Shown piece by piece: positions 35,874 through 45,099 of a DNA stretch of 64,000 nt. The stretch's first letter is position 1; each line of letters opens with the position of its first letter. Origin of the DNA: Glaciecola siphonariae (lineage in GTDB: Bacteria > Pseudomonadota > Gammaproteobacteria > Enterobacterales > Alteromonadaceae). A program made the translations under genes and the position numbers. Location of the stretch: the NCBI RefSeq assembly GCF_042652645.1, contig NZ_JBHSGU010000002.1:1426001-1490000 (forward strand), in the 5' to 3' direction. A model generated the notes under the pieces. That model searched no databases. It saw nothing but the letters and a program-made list of their open reading frames with translations, and was not told the DNA's origin.

Positions 35874-36475
35874 TAGCCGTTAAACTCATATTGACCGAAC
35901 TCAAGCATTTCTGGCGGCACTTTCGCTTTTCCGGGTCGTTTGAGCACAATATAACTCAAAATTTCACCGTTACTGCTTAAACGAACGGCACTGGGCAATT
36001 CAGCATCATTTGAGGTGAATTCGCTTACCCATTGCCCATTTCGCAGATATTCAAAACGTGTATTCACAGGCAAATTGGCAAGGTCGTTTAAAGGAGAGGC
36101 TATCCAAGGTGACTGCAGCGACAGTTGAGCCGTACGCTCTCTCGCGATAATTTGCCACGTCATGGGCGTCGGGATGCTAGCGCTTTGCCAAGGTGCGGCT
36201 AAACTCACAAACTGTATACTGTTGGCATTCCCATAAAACTGACTGTCGTTAGGGTGAAACAACACCGCGTCGGCAAGGCTCTCTCGAAGCCAGCGCTCGC
36301 CCACTGCATGACTATTCATAACCAAGTCGCGTTGACTTAATTTGCTAAAATTTTTCCATGTAATTGAAAAGCCGCTTATTAATAAAGTAGTGGTAGCACT
36401 TACTATCACCAATACCACAAGCAGCTCAACAAGCGAAAAACCTCTAGTGAACCTAGCGCATATTGCAACATTCAT
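35873..36475 (-). CDS. gspJ: Type II secretion minor pseudopilin GspJ
   Basis: Protein of 200 residues with class III signal TRG-FSLVELLVVLVIVSA, cleavage after Gly 12 and Glu at mature position 5. The soluble domain is consistent with GspJ (SKLSQRDLVMNSHAVGERW, LSYIVLKRPGK). It forms the tip complex with GspI and GspK. It overlaps gspI by 4 nt (ATGA) and gspK by 1 nt. Confidence 0.82.
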   Translation of the reverse strand: MNVAICARFTRGFSLVELLVVLVIVSATTTLLISGFSITWKNFSKLSQRDLVMNSHAVGERWLRESLADAVLFHPNDSQFYGNANSIQFVSLAAPWQSASIPTPMTWQIIARERTAQLSLQSPWIASPLNDLANLPVNTRFEYLRNGQWVSEFTSNDAELPSAVRLSSNGEILSYIVLKRPGKAKVPPEMLEFGQYEFNG

Positions 36476-36972
36476 AACAACAGCTCTGGGTCAAAATAGT
36501 TAGGGTCGTCCCAATATCGCACTTGTGAGGTTGTGTGCTTACTCACAAGCTCTGCGTTTTTATATACATCGATGCTTACATCGAATAAGCCCACAATAAA
36601 TGCAGGCTGACGCCTAAAATTAGCCTGATCCGAGCGTTTGTTTATAACCGAGCGGTACTCAAACACAAAGTCTTTTAGGATAAATGTGCCGTTTGGCCGC
36701 ACTTGCAGTGGCTGCGTAGATAAGTAGTCTAAAAATTGCGCGCTGGCCTCTTGTAGCTCAATGCGCGTTGCGATTTTTTCGGTGGTAATAGATGAGCTAT
36801 TCAGCCAAGCCCACACAGAGGCAAATGTGGCCGAAAGTATTACCAAAGCAACCAATACCTCAATTAGGGTGAAGCCAGTTTGCGCGGTTTTCGGTTTTAC
36901 TGCTTTTGCAACATGTAAAGACTCATGCAGTGGCCTAGCCTGTGGCTGATGCAATGGGGCCTGAACCTTCAT
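36472..36972 (-). CDS. gspI: Type II secretion minor pseudopilin GspI
   Basis: Protein of 166 residues. After a long, basic leader the prepilin site is QTG-FTLIEVLVALVILSA at about residue 33, followed by a short soluble domain (FEYRSVINKR, FDVSIDVYKN). The order between gspH and gspJ and the size fit GspI. The leader of about 33 residues is longer than usual. The ATG shares one base with the stop of gspH. Confidence 0.78.
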   Translation of the reverse strand: MKVQAPLHQPQARPLHESLHVAKAVKPKTAQTGFTLIEVLVALVILSATFASVWAWLNSSSITTEKIATRIELQEASAQFLDYLSTQPLQVRPNGTFILKDFVFEYRSVINKRSDQANFRRQPAFIVGLFDVSIDVYKNAELVSKHTTSQVRYWDDPNYFDPELLL

Positions 36973-37409
36973 TATACACGCGTACTTTTTAAGAGCCTAA
37001 CCGAACAAAAAGGCGCAGAGATGGCAAATTCAAGCTCATAGTTGCTCTCGTACAAGATTGCAGATGCACCTTTACAATAACCGTTTGCCAAGACTTCTAA
37101 GGCTGGACTAAAGCTCACGCGTCCGGCGTCTAAATTTAACTCACTGCCATCAAACAAAAGCATTGACTGATTAGACGTGCTCGCTTTTAAAGGGAGATGC
37201 TGCACCTTTGCCGTAAATTCTTCAATGCGAGATGAGCGCTCGCGCCCCTCTAACCAACTTACAACGTTCGGTACTGTGAGAGACAATACCAAACCTAAAA
37301 GTACCAAAACCACTAAAAGCTCAATTAGGGTAAACCCGAGCTGTTTTGCTACACCTGTTTTGGCAGCGCTTTTTTTGGCAGTGCCTTGTACACCCGAGCC
37401 TTGACTCAT
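36972..37409 (-). CDS. gspH: Type II secretion minor pseudopilin GspH
   Basis: Protein of 145 residues from ATG 37409. The prepilin site QLG-FTLIELLVVLVLLGLVLS follows a 25-residue leader. The frame is open further to 37484 but would overlap gspG. ATG 37409 lies 10 nt after gspG with AGGG as ribosome site and is chosen. The soluble part is short with two Cys (GYCKGAS, APFCSVRL), possibly disulfide-linked. GspH identity is mostly by position, between gspG and gspI. Confidence 0.75.
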   Translation of the reverse strand: MSQGSGVQGTAKKSAAKTGVAKQLGFTLIELLVVLVLLGLVLSLTVPNVVSWLEGRERSSRIEEFTAKVQHLPLKASTSNQSMLLFDGSELNLDAGRVSFSPALEVLANGYCKGASAILYESNYELEFAISAPFCSVRLLKSTRV

Positions 37410-37419
37410 AAAGCCCTGA

Positions 37420-37839
37420 TTAAAGAGCCGGCACGTAACCGATGTCTGCATTATCATCTTCTCCACCGGCCTGTCCGTCAGCACCTAAGCTATAAAGGTA
37501 GAAACCTTGCGGCGCTTTTGCATCTAGGCGATATTCGTAAGGACGGTTCCAAGGGTCTTTTGGCATTTCTTCATCTAAGTATGGGCCTGACCACATGCCG
37601 TTTGAGTTATTCGGCTCGCTGCTTAGCGCATCTAAAGATTCTGGATAACTGCCAACGTCCAAGCGATAGGTTTGCAAGGACATTTTAAGCATTTTCACCT
37701 GGGTCTCGGCCGTGCGAATGCGCGAATCGTCTACTTTGCCAATAAATTGAGGCGCCACTAAGCCACCCAACAAGCCTAAAATAACCAGCACAACCAAAAG
37801 CTCAATAATGGTAAAACCGCGGTTTGTGTTATACATCAT
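37420..37839 (-). CDS. gspG: Type II secretion major pseudopilin GspG
   Basis: Main subunit of the pseudopilus, 139 residues. The prepilin site NRG-FTIIELLVVLVILGLL has an 8-residue leader and Glu5. The C-terminal half contains the GspG calcium-site region: MPKDPWNRPYEYR and LGADGQAGGEDDNADIG, with acidic residues as ligands. These features separate it from type IV pilins. Located after gspF. Confidence 0.95.
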   Translation of the reverse strand: MMYNTNRGFTIIELLVVLVILGLLGGLVAPQFIGKVDDSRIRTAETQVKMLKMSLQTYRLDVGSYPESLDALSSEPNNSNGMWSGPYLDEEMPKDPWNRPYEYRLDAKAPQGFYLYSLGADGQAGGEDDNADIGYVPAL

Positions 37840-37854
37840 AAAATTCGCATGTCC

Positions 37855-39045
37855 TCAAATTGGAATGTCAGTGGAGGCGGTTATCGCCATCACTATACCT
37901 AAAATCATTATACCTAACATAATACCTACCACTAAAATGGCAATAGGTTCCATTAGTGTAAGTACCTGCTTCATCTTTCGCTTGTAAGACTGGTCGTGCA
38001 AATTTGCAACCGCAGAAAGCATCTCAGCCAGTTGCCCCGTTTTATCGCCAACCGCAATCAAATTTAAGGACGTAGGTGGCAATAAGTTCGCACGCGTCAT
38101 TGCCTCATGAAACGTCATGCCATCTTCAATATCTTTTACCATGAGCTGCGCTCTGGCTCTACGCTGCGTGAATCCAGAACTGTTTGCCGATAACAAAAGC
38201 GCGGCAGATAAGTTCACTTTTGCAATCAACATAGATGCGGTAAGCGAGGCCCACTTTGCCGCATCTTGCTCATTCAACCACGGCCCTACCACCGGCAGGT
38301 GCAGGGCTTTATCGAGCAGCCAAGTGCGCACATTTGGATTAGCAAATACCAGCACAATAAAAAATACGCATCCTATCAATGTCCCTAATACGAGCAAAGG
38401 CGAATCGTTTACCAGCTTTCCTGTGGATAGCACAAAGTACGCTAAGGCCGGAAGATCATTGCCGTTGTCGAGCAAATAACTAAACTGCGGTACAACGGCA
38501 AAAAAGATAATGAGCATGGCCGCCAAACCGGACAATATAAGAATCATGGGGTATGTCAGTGCCGCTTTTAAATCCGACTTAATTTGTTGCTCATACTCCA
38601 TTTGCGTGGCAGTTTTCTCTAACGAAAGAGCAAGTTTACCGCTAAGCTCACCGGCTTTGATTAGCTGCGCAACATACTGAGCAAAAGGCAGACTCGATTC
38701 TTCTACGGCCTTTGAAAAGCTGAGACCACCCTCAATTTTTTGCGCAATTAAGGCAAATCCTTCACCTAAGTTTGGGTGTTCATCGTTTTTTGCAAGCGCA
38801 TAAATCGCTTCTATCAATGTTACGCCTGAGCTCAACAGCGTTGCCAGTTCTCGTAAGGGCACCACTAAATCAGCGCTTTTTACCTTGCGACGTTTGAACG
38901 TAGACACGCTCGCATCGTTTATCGATATTACCTCGATACGCTGCTCAGATAACTTTCGATGCACCTCCAGTTTAGAAAACGCAAGCATCTCGCCCTGCGT
39001 TTTCTGTCCTGATACTTTGTCTACACCTACGTATTTGAATTTCAC
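37855..39045 (-). CDS. gspF: Type II secretion inner-membrane platform protein GspF
   Basis: Polytopic platform protein of 396 residues. It has two T2SSF domains (about 70-190 and 270-390) with three membrane segments, including LILSGLAAMLIIFFAVVPQF and ILVVGIMLGIMILGIVMAI. LLSSGVTLIEAI and GDKTGQLAEMLSAVA are family motifs. It converts GspE motion into pseudopilus growth. It overlaps gspE by 4 nt (ATGA). Confidence 0.93.
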   Translation of the reverse strand: MKFKYVGVDKVSGQKTQGEMLAFSKLEVHRKLSEQRIEVISINDASVSTFKRRKVKSADLVVPLRELATLLSSGVTLIEAIYALAKNDEHPNLGEGFALIAQKIEGGLSFSKAVEESSLPFAQYVAQLIKAGELSGKLALSLEKTATQMEYEQQIKSDLKAALTYPMILILSGLAAMLIIFFAVVPQFSYLLDNGNDLPALAYFVLSTGKLVNDSPLLVLGTLIGCVFFIVLVFANPNVRTWLLDKALHLPVVGPWLNEQDAAKWASLTASMLIAKVNLSAALLLSANSSGFTQRRARAQLMVKDIEDGMTFHEAMTRANLLPPTSLNLIAVGDKTGQLAEMLSAVANLHDQSYKRKMKQVLTLMEPIAILVVGIMLGIMILGIVMAITASTDIPI

Positions 39046-40733
39046 TCTGCGCCTTCTGAGTTACTGCAAACACGCAGCACTTCTTCCACACTGGTTAGGC
39101 CCTTAGATGCTTTGAGCAGGCCATCTTTTAACAAATCTCGAGCACCGTCATCGGCGGCACATTGACGTAACTCACTTAATGGTGCCTGCCGCGATATGAG
39201 TTCTCTCAGCTTTGGACTTACCGGCACAAGCTCATAAATACCCAAGCGGCCTTTATACCCGCGTCCATGACATTTATCGCAGCCGACCGACTGCTTCCAC
39301 TGTTGCTGTTCAAATCTGCTAACATCCATAAATGTTGGCGCCGCACTCGGCTGAGCGCAGCTTTGACACAAGCGTCGAACCAAACGTTGGGCTTGCACAC
39401 CCTGAATCGTTGCAGCAATTAAGTAAGGCTCTACGCCCATATCAGACAAGCGCGGAAATACCGAACAGGCATCATTGGTATGCAAGGTTGATAATACCAA
39501 ATGTCCTGTAAGTGAGGACTGCACGGCAATATCAGCAGTTTCTTTATCACGAATCTCACCCACCATAATCACGTCTGGATCTTGTCGTAAAAAGGTTCTC
39601 AGCGCTTTGGCAAAAGTATAACCAATGTCTGCTTTTGCCTGAACTTGGGTAATGCCCTCTAACTGATATTCGACGGGGTCTTCTACCGTCACGATTTTTT
39701 CAGTGCCTGTTTTTATTTCAGCGAGCAAGCCATATAAGGTGGTTGATTTACCTGAGCCCGTTGGACCTGTTACTAGCACAATGCCGTTAGTCAGCTTTCC
39801 CCATTTTGTGATCATCTCTAAATGATCCGCCTCAAAACCCAGGTTTTTTAGCGAAAGTTCGTCGCGTTTTTTTGGCAGCAAACGCATCACAATGGATTCG
39901 CCGTTTACGTCGGGCGCACTTGACACCCTCACATCAAAAAGCTGGCCATTGCCGTTGGTGGTAAAGCGACCGTCTTGAGGCAGTCGCCTTTCGGCAATAT
40001 CTAGGTCTGAAATCAGTTTTATACGCGACGAAATAGCTGGGAATCGAGCCATTGGTTGCTGCATGAACGTATGCATTTTACCGTCTACCCGAAAGCGAAT
40101 ATGCATATTGGTATTGCCTGCTTCAATATGGATATCAGAGGCCTCTGCAATAATCGCTTTTTCAATCACTGAGTTCACCAAGTTGATCACTGGCGCCTCT
40201 TCTGCCAAGGCCGCTGCATTGACATTTTTACTGCTGAATAATTGGTTAACCGAAACCTCTCGCTCCAGCTCATCTACCAAATTCGTGCTCATAGCGGAGC
40301 TTAATAAACACAGCTGAATGCTTTGCGTTTCAGGGGTGTTACTCAGTAACACCGACAGAGCGAATAAATTGTCATATTGACTTAAATAAATGCGGGTTTG
40401 ATTGGCTGAAAGCTCAACAAAGGTCTGTTGTTTGATGGCCCACTCAACACTTAAATTTAGCTGCTGCAAGCTTTGAATCAAGCTCAAAGCATCTGGACAA
40501 AGCAGCTCTTTATCTATTAATTCCCAGCCAAGTGTTTTGGCGAGTATTTCTAGGGCCTTTTCTTCGCTGCATAAGGCCAAGCGCACGCACGCTTTAGTAG
40601 GATTAATGGCGAGTGAGTTTACTGTTTGCTCTAAATCGTTAATCTGCGCCTGTGTTAACGACAAGTGTTTTACATAAGCATCAATAAGCTCACCGGTCAT
40701 CGAGCTTAGGTCGGTTTGAAGTGGATGAATCAC
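39042..40733 (-). CDS. gspE: Type II secretion ATPase GspE
   Basis: Cytoplasmic hexameric ATPase of 563 residues. Walker A GPTGSGKSTTLYGLL lies near residue 320, with Asp box and Walker B in DPDVIMVGEIRDKETADIA. The His box is GHLVLSTLHTNDA. The CxxC zinc element near the C-terminus is LCQSCAQPS and GCDKCHGRGYKGRLG. The N-terminal domain (1-180) would bind GspL. First gene of the minus-strand operon, divergent from gspL across 150 nt. Confidence 0.93.
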   Translation of the reverse strand: MIHPLQTDLSSMTGELIDAYVKHLSLTQAQINDLEQTVNSLAINPTKACVRLALCSEEKALEILAKTLGWELIDKELLCPDALSLIQSLQQLNLSVEWAIKQQTFVELSANQTRIYLSQYDNLFALSVLLSNTPETQSIQLCLLSSAMSTNLVDELEREVSVNQLFSSKNVNAAALAEEAPVINLVNSVIEKAIIAEASDIHIEAGNTNMHIRFRVDGKMHTFMQQPMARFPAISSRIKLISDLDIAERRLPQDGRFTTNGNGQLFDVRVSSAPDVNGESIVMRLLPKKRDELSLKNLGFEADHLEMITKWGKLTNGIVLVTGPTGSGKSTTLYGLLAEIKTGTEKIVTVEDPVEYQLEGITQVQAKADIGYTFAKALRTFLRQDPDVIMVGEIRDKETADIAVQSSLTGHLVLSTLHTNDACSVFPRLSDMGVEPYLIAATIQGVQAQRLVRRLCQSCAQPSAAPTFMDVSRFEQQQWKQSVGCDKCHGRGYKGRLGIYELVPVSPKLRELISRQAPLSELRQCAADDGARDLLKDGLLKASKGLTSVEEVLRVCSNSEGAE

Positions 40734-40883
40734 CTTAATTTTTATCCTTATGTGCCCACAGGGCCAACTTTCACACCAACTTTATATCAAATAAGCAATG
40801 GAATATTAATAATTTACGAGAATTAATGTATATTACACCATTGTCTTTGATAAATTAAACACGATTGTATTTGGGCACGTAAT

Positions 40884-41831
40884 TTGAGCACATTGAGTTC
40901 ATCAGCATTTTCAACTTTCGCTAGCACCGGCGCGCGCTGGCTCGACGCTATTGACCGCGCAGTATGGCCGGTTCAGTCTGAAGTTGATAACGAGACATTG
41001 ACCCATTACTTTTATCAGCGCTATCCAAAAAACCTGAGTACAGATGAGCTCAAGCAGTGGTGTCAACTGCAAGCAGAAGTGCTCGCTCCTTTTCCCACTT
41101 CTTATCACTACATGCATCGCAGCGCACAAGGCCTGCATGTGTGGTTTAGCCCTTCTCCTCTAAACGGTATTCCTGAGACTGCAGCGCAGAGCGCGATGAG
41201 CAATGGTCGGCATGTTGTTAAAGGCGAACGCTACCATTACCTGCAAACTTGGCAAGACAACATTCTCATAAGTTGTTTTGAGCTTCAGCACCCAAGTCAA
41301 CAACAAACGCAAGATGCCGTGGACATCCCCACACAACATTATGGTTGGGCGAGCGAGAGAAAGCTTGCCAGCCATGCAAAAACGCCGTTGTTTTGGGCGG
41401 GTGTAAGCAGCGTTTTATTTGTGGTAACGATGCTATTTATTGCAGGTAGCGCGTTAATGACATCAAGCCAAACCGCTCTGCTGAGTGCAAAAAGTGACGA
41501 ACTATCTGAGCTGGTCGGCCCTAAATTAAATGAGCAAAGCACCCTTACTGCTTATGTAAATCGGGTTAATCACATCACTGGCTTGCAGCGCGAAAACGCA
41601 TTTTTACCCGAAGCTATTGCCATCGCCTTTACCTTACTGCCTAGCAGTCAGCGAATAACCGTACAAAGCATACTGTGGCAAAACAACAGCTTGAATTTAG
41701 ATATTCAGGGCAATGCCATAGACATTACCTCTATTATTGCTGAGGCCGAAAACAACGAACAAATACTGCGCGCCAACATTCGTCCTCAGGGCAACGAAGA
41801 TACATGGGTGCTAGAGGTAGCGTTTCAATGA
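40884..41831 (+). CDS. gspL: GspL-like inner-membrane assembly protein
   Basis: Single-pass protein of 315 residues, shorter than typical GspL (about 390). Cytoplasmic part 1-165, membrane helix about 168-190 (LFWAGVSSVLFVVTMLFIAG), periplasmic ferredoxin-like part to the end (SQRITVQSILWQNNSLNLDI). The frame starts at TTG 40884 and has no nearby ATG. Position before gspM and divergent from gspE supports a GspL role, recruiting the ATPase to the platform. A PilN-like assignment is the alternative. Confidence 0.68.
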   Translation: MSTLSSSAFSTFASTGARWLDAIDRAVWPVQSEVDNETLTHYFYQRYPKNLSTDELKQWCQLQAEVLAPFPTSYHYMHRSAQGLHVWFSPSPLNGIPETAAQSAMSNGRHVVKGERYHYLQTWQDNILISCFELQHPSQQQTQDAVDIPTQHYGWASERKLASHAKTPLFWAGVSSVLFVVTMLFIAGSALMTSSQTALLSAKSDELSELVGPKLNEQSTLTAYVNRVNHITGLQRENAFLPEAIAIAFTLLPSSQRITVQSILWQNNSLNLDIQGNAIDITSIIAEAENNEQILRANIRPQGNEDTWVLEVAFQ

Positions 41832-42412
41832 TTGCAAAGCTACAAGAGCAACTAAAGCAATCAGAGTCAATGCAGTCTTTGCATAGTAACGTGCGCTTGC
41901 AGTGGATGCTGCTGTTGATTTTGCTTCTGGTTTTTGTGTATGTAGCCAAACTAAGTTACGACAGCTTAGATGAAAACAAACGCGCACTTTCGCAGCAGGC
42001 CCAGCTGTATTCAAAACTACTCGCGACCTTCGAGGCGGATATTGATGCACAGACAATTTCACAATGGGAAGACCTGCACAACGAAACGCTAAACGCCTTA
42101 CCTAAAGCAAGCGCCGCTAATATTGCGGAGGCTAGCGCGCTAGCCACGGTTGAAGCCAGTCTAGCTAAGCTTCTTGTGCGCTCTCGCTTGAATTTATTGG
42201 GCAGTGAAGAAAAAGTGATCAGCGGCCACACCTTCTACAAAGTACGCCTTGAAATAAGCGGTCGCTTGCCTACTGAAAACTTTGTTCAATTCTTGCAGAT
42301 ACTTGAAAATAATCGACACCAAGTGCTGGTGCAAACAATGAATTATTCGCCGCGTACGTCTAACACCATCGCCTTAGTGGTAGATGTTATTTTTAGTGGT
42401 GAAAAGTTGTAA
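41828..42412 (+). CDS. gspM: GspM-like inner-membrane protein
   Basis: Protein of 194 residues from ATG 41828, which overlaps the gspL stop (ATGA); a frame upstream to 41804 is ignored. One N-terminal membrane segment (LQWMLLLILLLVFVYVAKL) and a periplasmic ferredoxin-like domain, including YKVRLEISGRLPTENFVQFL, as in GspM. It would pair with GspL in the platform. The gspC-like ATG shares one base with its stop. Confidence 0.72.
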   Translation: MIAKLQEQLKQSESMQSLHSNVRLQWMLLLILLLVFVYVAKLSYDSLDENKRALSQQAQLYSKLLATFEADIDAQTISQWEDLHNETLNALPKASAANIAEASALATVEASLAKLLVRSRLNLLGSEEKVISGHTFYKVRLEISGRLPTENFVQFLQILENNRHQVLVQTMNYSPRTSNTIALVVDVIFSGEKL

Positions 42413-42900
42413 TGATTAGAGTCTGGACATTTATACTGGTAGTGTTATTCATAAGTTTGGGACTAGGCTTATGGCATGGCTATGAAACCGTACCGCAGCA
42501 GTCCAAAACAAATACCGTGATACCGTCGGTGCAGAGCAGTCAGCAGCAGCAGTGGGTCGAAAAGATTGCCGCTTTTGCGCAATTTGCACCGCCAGCACCT
42601 GCGCCGCAAGAAGACACTGATGCGAACACGCCTGATGCCTCAATAAAAAAATCGGGCATTGAACAAGCGTCGCTTGTGGGTATTTTTATCGAACAAGAAG
42701 CGAGCGCGATTGTGCTGACCATACAAGATACCGAATCGGGCGCCTCGCAGCCAAAGGCAAAACGATTCAAGGTAGGACAGACATTTGACCAACAGTGGCG
42801 TTTGCAAAGCATAAACACAACCTACATTACGTGGGTTAACCAAAGCAGTGAAGAAATCCTTACTATGCATTTGTTTACTCCTTCAACCGCAGAAAATTGA
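42412..42900 (+). CDS. gspC: GspC-like connector without PDZ domain
   Basis: Protein of 162 residues. N-terminal membrane helix (WTFILVVLFISLGLGLW), Pro-rich linker (PPAPAPQED), then one small beta domain (ASLVGIFIEQEASAIVLTI, KRFKVGQTFDQQWRLQSI) like the GspC homology region that contacts the secretin. The C-terminal PDZ or coiled-coil domain of standard GspC is absent. Position just before the secretin supports the call; a PilP-like role is close. Its TGA overlaps the next frame. Confidence 0.65.
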   Translation: MIRVWTFILVVLFISLGLGLWHGYETVPQQSKTNTVIPSVQSSQQQQWVEKIAAFAQFAPPAPAPQEDTDANTPDASIKKSGIEQASLVGIFIEQEASAIVLTIQDTESGASQPKAKRFKVGQTFDQQWRLQSINTTYITWVNQSSEEILTMHLFTPSTAEN

Positions 42901-42926
42901 GCACCAAATTGAGCACTGTACTGAGC

Positions 42927-45095
42927 ATGAGAACATTATCTAATTTTAAGCGTCCGGGTTTGCAGTTTTGCACACGGGTAAGTGTGCTAAGCCTATGTAT
43001 TTTTATTGCAAGTTGCGCAAATATGCGGGGCCCTGCTTATCAGCTTTCAAAAAACGATCAAGAAACCTTTAGCAAGCCCCTGCGTGCACAAATTGAGCGT
43101 AGTGAAGCTGCCAACAACCAGCTTGAGGGTGTTGCCAGCAGCGAAAACTCTGAACCTGCGTATCAGGTATCATCCGGGCCCAGTTTAAGCATAAGTCAGC
43201 AGGCAAATGTTGCGTCTGACACGGTCATGCCGTCGTTATCGAACACTAAAAAGATAGAGCGTTTGGCCTTTAATAATATGCCGGTGGGCGTATTCATTAA
43301 CGAGGTATTTGGCAATCAATTGGGGCTGAGTTTTATCGTGCAGCCTCAAGTCAAACAGGCCAACGACCTTGTAACAATGCGCTTAGCCAACCCACTCAGT
43401 GAGCAGGCGCTATATAAAGTTGCCACGCAGACTCTGCAGTCTTATGGCGTGTCGACTGCTTTGCAAGATGATATTCTAACCTTTGGCTTTTCACCTGAGG
43501 CATCAGCGGGTGATACGCCTTTATTGATTAGTGGTAGAGCGCTGCCCGATGTGCCGCCCACCAATCGTCCATTGTTTTACGTCTATCCTTTACAGGCGCT
43601 TTCAACGCCTAATGTGCGCAGCTATCTTACTCAGTTGTTTAAACGAAATGAGCTCGAAGTTAATGAGGACTCTTTTAGCAATTCACTTATTCTGATTGGC
43701 AGTAAAGCAAAGATTGAGCAAGCGATTGCGGCCATTCAACTGTTTGACCGTCCGTCGATGATTGAAATGCACAGCCGTGTCATCACGCCTTCTGTTTCCA
43801 CCGCAAGACAGCTGGCGGCTAACCTAGAGAGTATTCTGGCGAGTGAGGGTTTCTCGGTAAGGCAAGGCACTACAGTGTCTACGGGTTCAGCTATTAGACT
43901 GCTGCCGCTTGAAAGCTCAGGTCAGGTTATTTTGTTTGCCAAAAGTAAAGAAATAGCCAACCACGTACTCAACTGGGTTGAAAAAATTGAGGTGAAAGAA
44001 CAGAGCGAAATCGAACAAGGCTTGTTCAGTTACGGTGTGCAGAGCACGCTTGCCTCGCACATTGTGAGCATTCTTAATAACCTCGGTGTAGCTAACGCTG
44101 TCGGCATTCAAAATACTCCCTCGAACCAAGACAATATTGGCAATAGTGACAACACAAGTAGTCGTCAACAAAACAATCTAGGAAATAACCGGAATAATAA
44201 CGGTAATAACAACGACGAGCTATTAGGCAGATTTACGGTAGATGAGTCTTTAAATACCATTTTATTTAGCGGCAGCGGCAAACAGTGGCTGCAAATATTA
44301 CCTATCATTAAACGCCTCGACAAACCAGCGCCATCAGTCATGGTAGAGGTGATTTTAGTAGAGGTTCAGCTAAACGACAACGAAGAAACTGGCGTAGAAT
44401 GGCTCGCCAATTCAAGCCTTGGGGATTTTGGCCTAAGCTTTGGAACATTAGGACGTTTGGGTATTGAAGGAACCGGACTAGGACTGGGCTTAGTAAATAG
44501 CGCAGGGCAAACCAGAGCCGTTATTAACGCGTTTTATGAAAACCGACGAGCCAATATACGTTCTCGTCCTCGCATCATGGTAAAAAGCGGCGGCGAGGCG
44601 TCTATTGATGTCGGCAACGAGATCCCCATTGTAACCTCGCAAGCACAGGCGGTTACAGATGGCGACGCGCCAATCATAGCAACCAATGGCTATCGTAAAA
44701 CGGGCGTCATACTAGATATTAAACCAACCGTTCATGCCTCTGGCTTTGTCGATATCGACATTAAACAAGAGCTGAGTGAAGCGGCAGACAACGGCGGAGA
44801 AGGCAACCCCACCATTTTAAATCGCAGCCTGGAGACAACCGTAACATTGCGCGATGGGGGTTCTGTATTAATTGGCGGCTTAATTTCATCAACTACCTCA
44901 GAGGGCCAGCGCGGCGTGCCCATCTTAGGAAAGTTACCCCTCATTGGTAATTTATTTAGAACAAACAGTAATAATCAGGATCGCACGGAACTTATGGTCA
45001 TGATTATACCCTATATACTGTCATCTCCCGATGAAGCGGAATCACTTACCGATGAACTGCAACAGAGCAGACTACAATTTTTGGAGATTGAATAA
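42927..45095 (+). CDS. gspD: Type II secretion secretin GspD (lipoprotein-type signal)
   Basis: Outer-membrane channel of about 722 residues. The start is ATG 42927 or TTG 42897. Signal with lipobox FIASC, so it may be lipidated. N0-N3 domains precede the secretin core. An Asn-rich insert (around residues 405-435, NNLGNNRNNNGNNN) lies in an N-domain. Core motifs include VMVEVILVEVQLNDNEETGV, VGNEIPIVTSQA, RSLETTVTLRDGGSVLIGGL and VPILGKLPLIGNLFR. No pilotin gene is seen nearby, and lipidation could substitute for it. Confidence 0.9.
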   Translation: MRTLSNFKRPGLQFCTRVSVLSLCIFIASCANMRGPAYQLSKNDQETFSKPLRAQIERSEAANNQLEGVASSENSEPAYQVSSGPSLSISQQANVASDTVMPSLSNTKKIERLAFNNMPVGVFINEVFGNQLGLSFIVQPQVKQANDLVTMRLANPLSEQALYKVATQTLQSYGVSTALQDDILTFGFSPEASAGDTPLLISGRALPDVPPTNRPLFYVYPLQALSTPNVRSYLTQLFKRNELEVNEDSFSNSLILIGSKAKIEQAIAAIQLFDRPSMIEMHSRVITPSVSTARQLAANLESILASEGFSVRQGTTVSTGSAIRLLPLESSGQVILFAKSKEIANHVLNWVEKIEVKEQSEIEQGLFSYGVQSTLASHIVSILNNLGVANAVGIQNTPSNQDNIGNSDNTSSRQQNNLGNNRNNNGNNNDELLGRFTVDESLNTILFSGSGKQWLQILPIIKRLDKPAPSVMVEVILVEVQLNDNEETGVEWLANSSLGDFGLSFGTLGRLGIEGTGLGLGLVNSAGQTRAVINAFYENRRANIRSRPRIMVKSGGEASIDVGNEIPIVTSQAQAVTDGDAPIIATNGYRKTGVILDIKPTVHASGFVDIDIKQELSEAADNGGEGNPTILNRSLETTVTLRDGGSVLIGGLISSTTSEGQRGVPILGKLPLIGNLFRTNSNNQDRTELMVMIIPYILSSPDEAESLTDELQQSRLQFLEIE

Positions 45096-45099
45096 AGAT

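Noticed and set aside
34713..45095. Idea that the gsp genes are an MSHA or type IV pilus system
   Set aside because: GspG has the DPW calcium-site region and a large GspK lacking Glu5 is present, both typical of type II secretion, and no PilT-like or MshA gene is seen.
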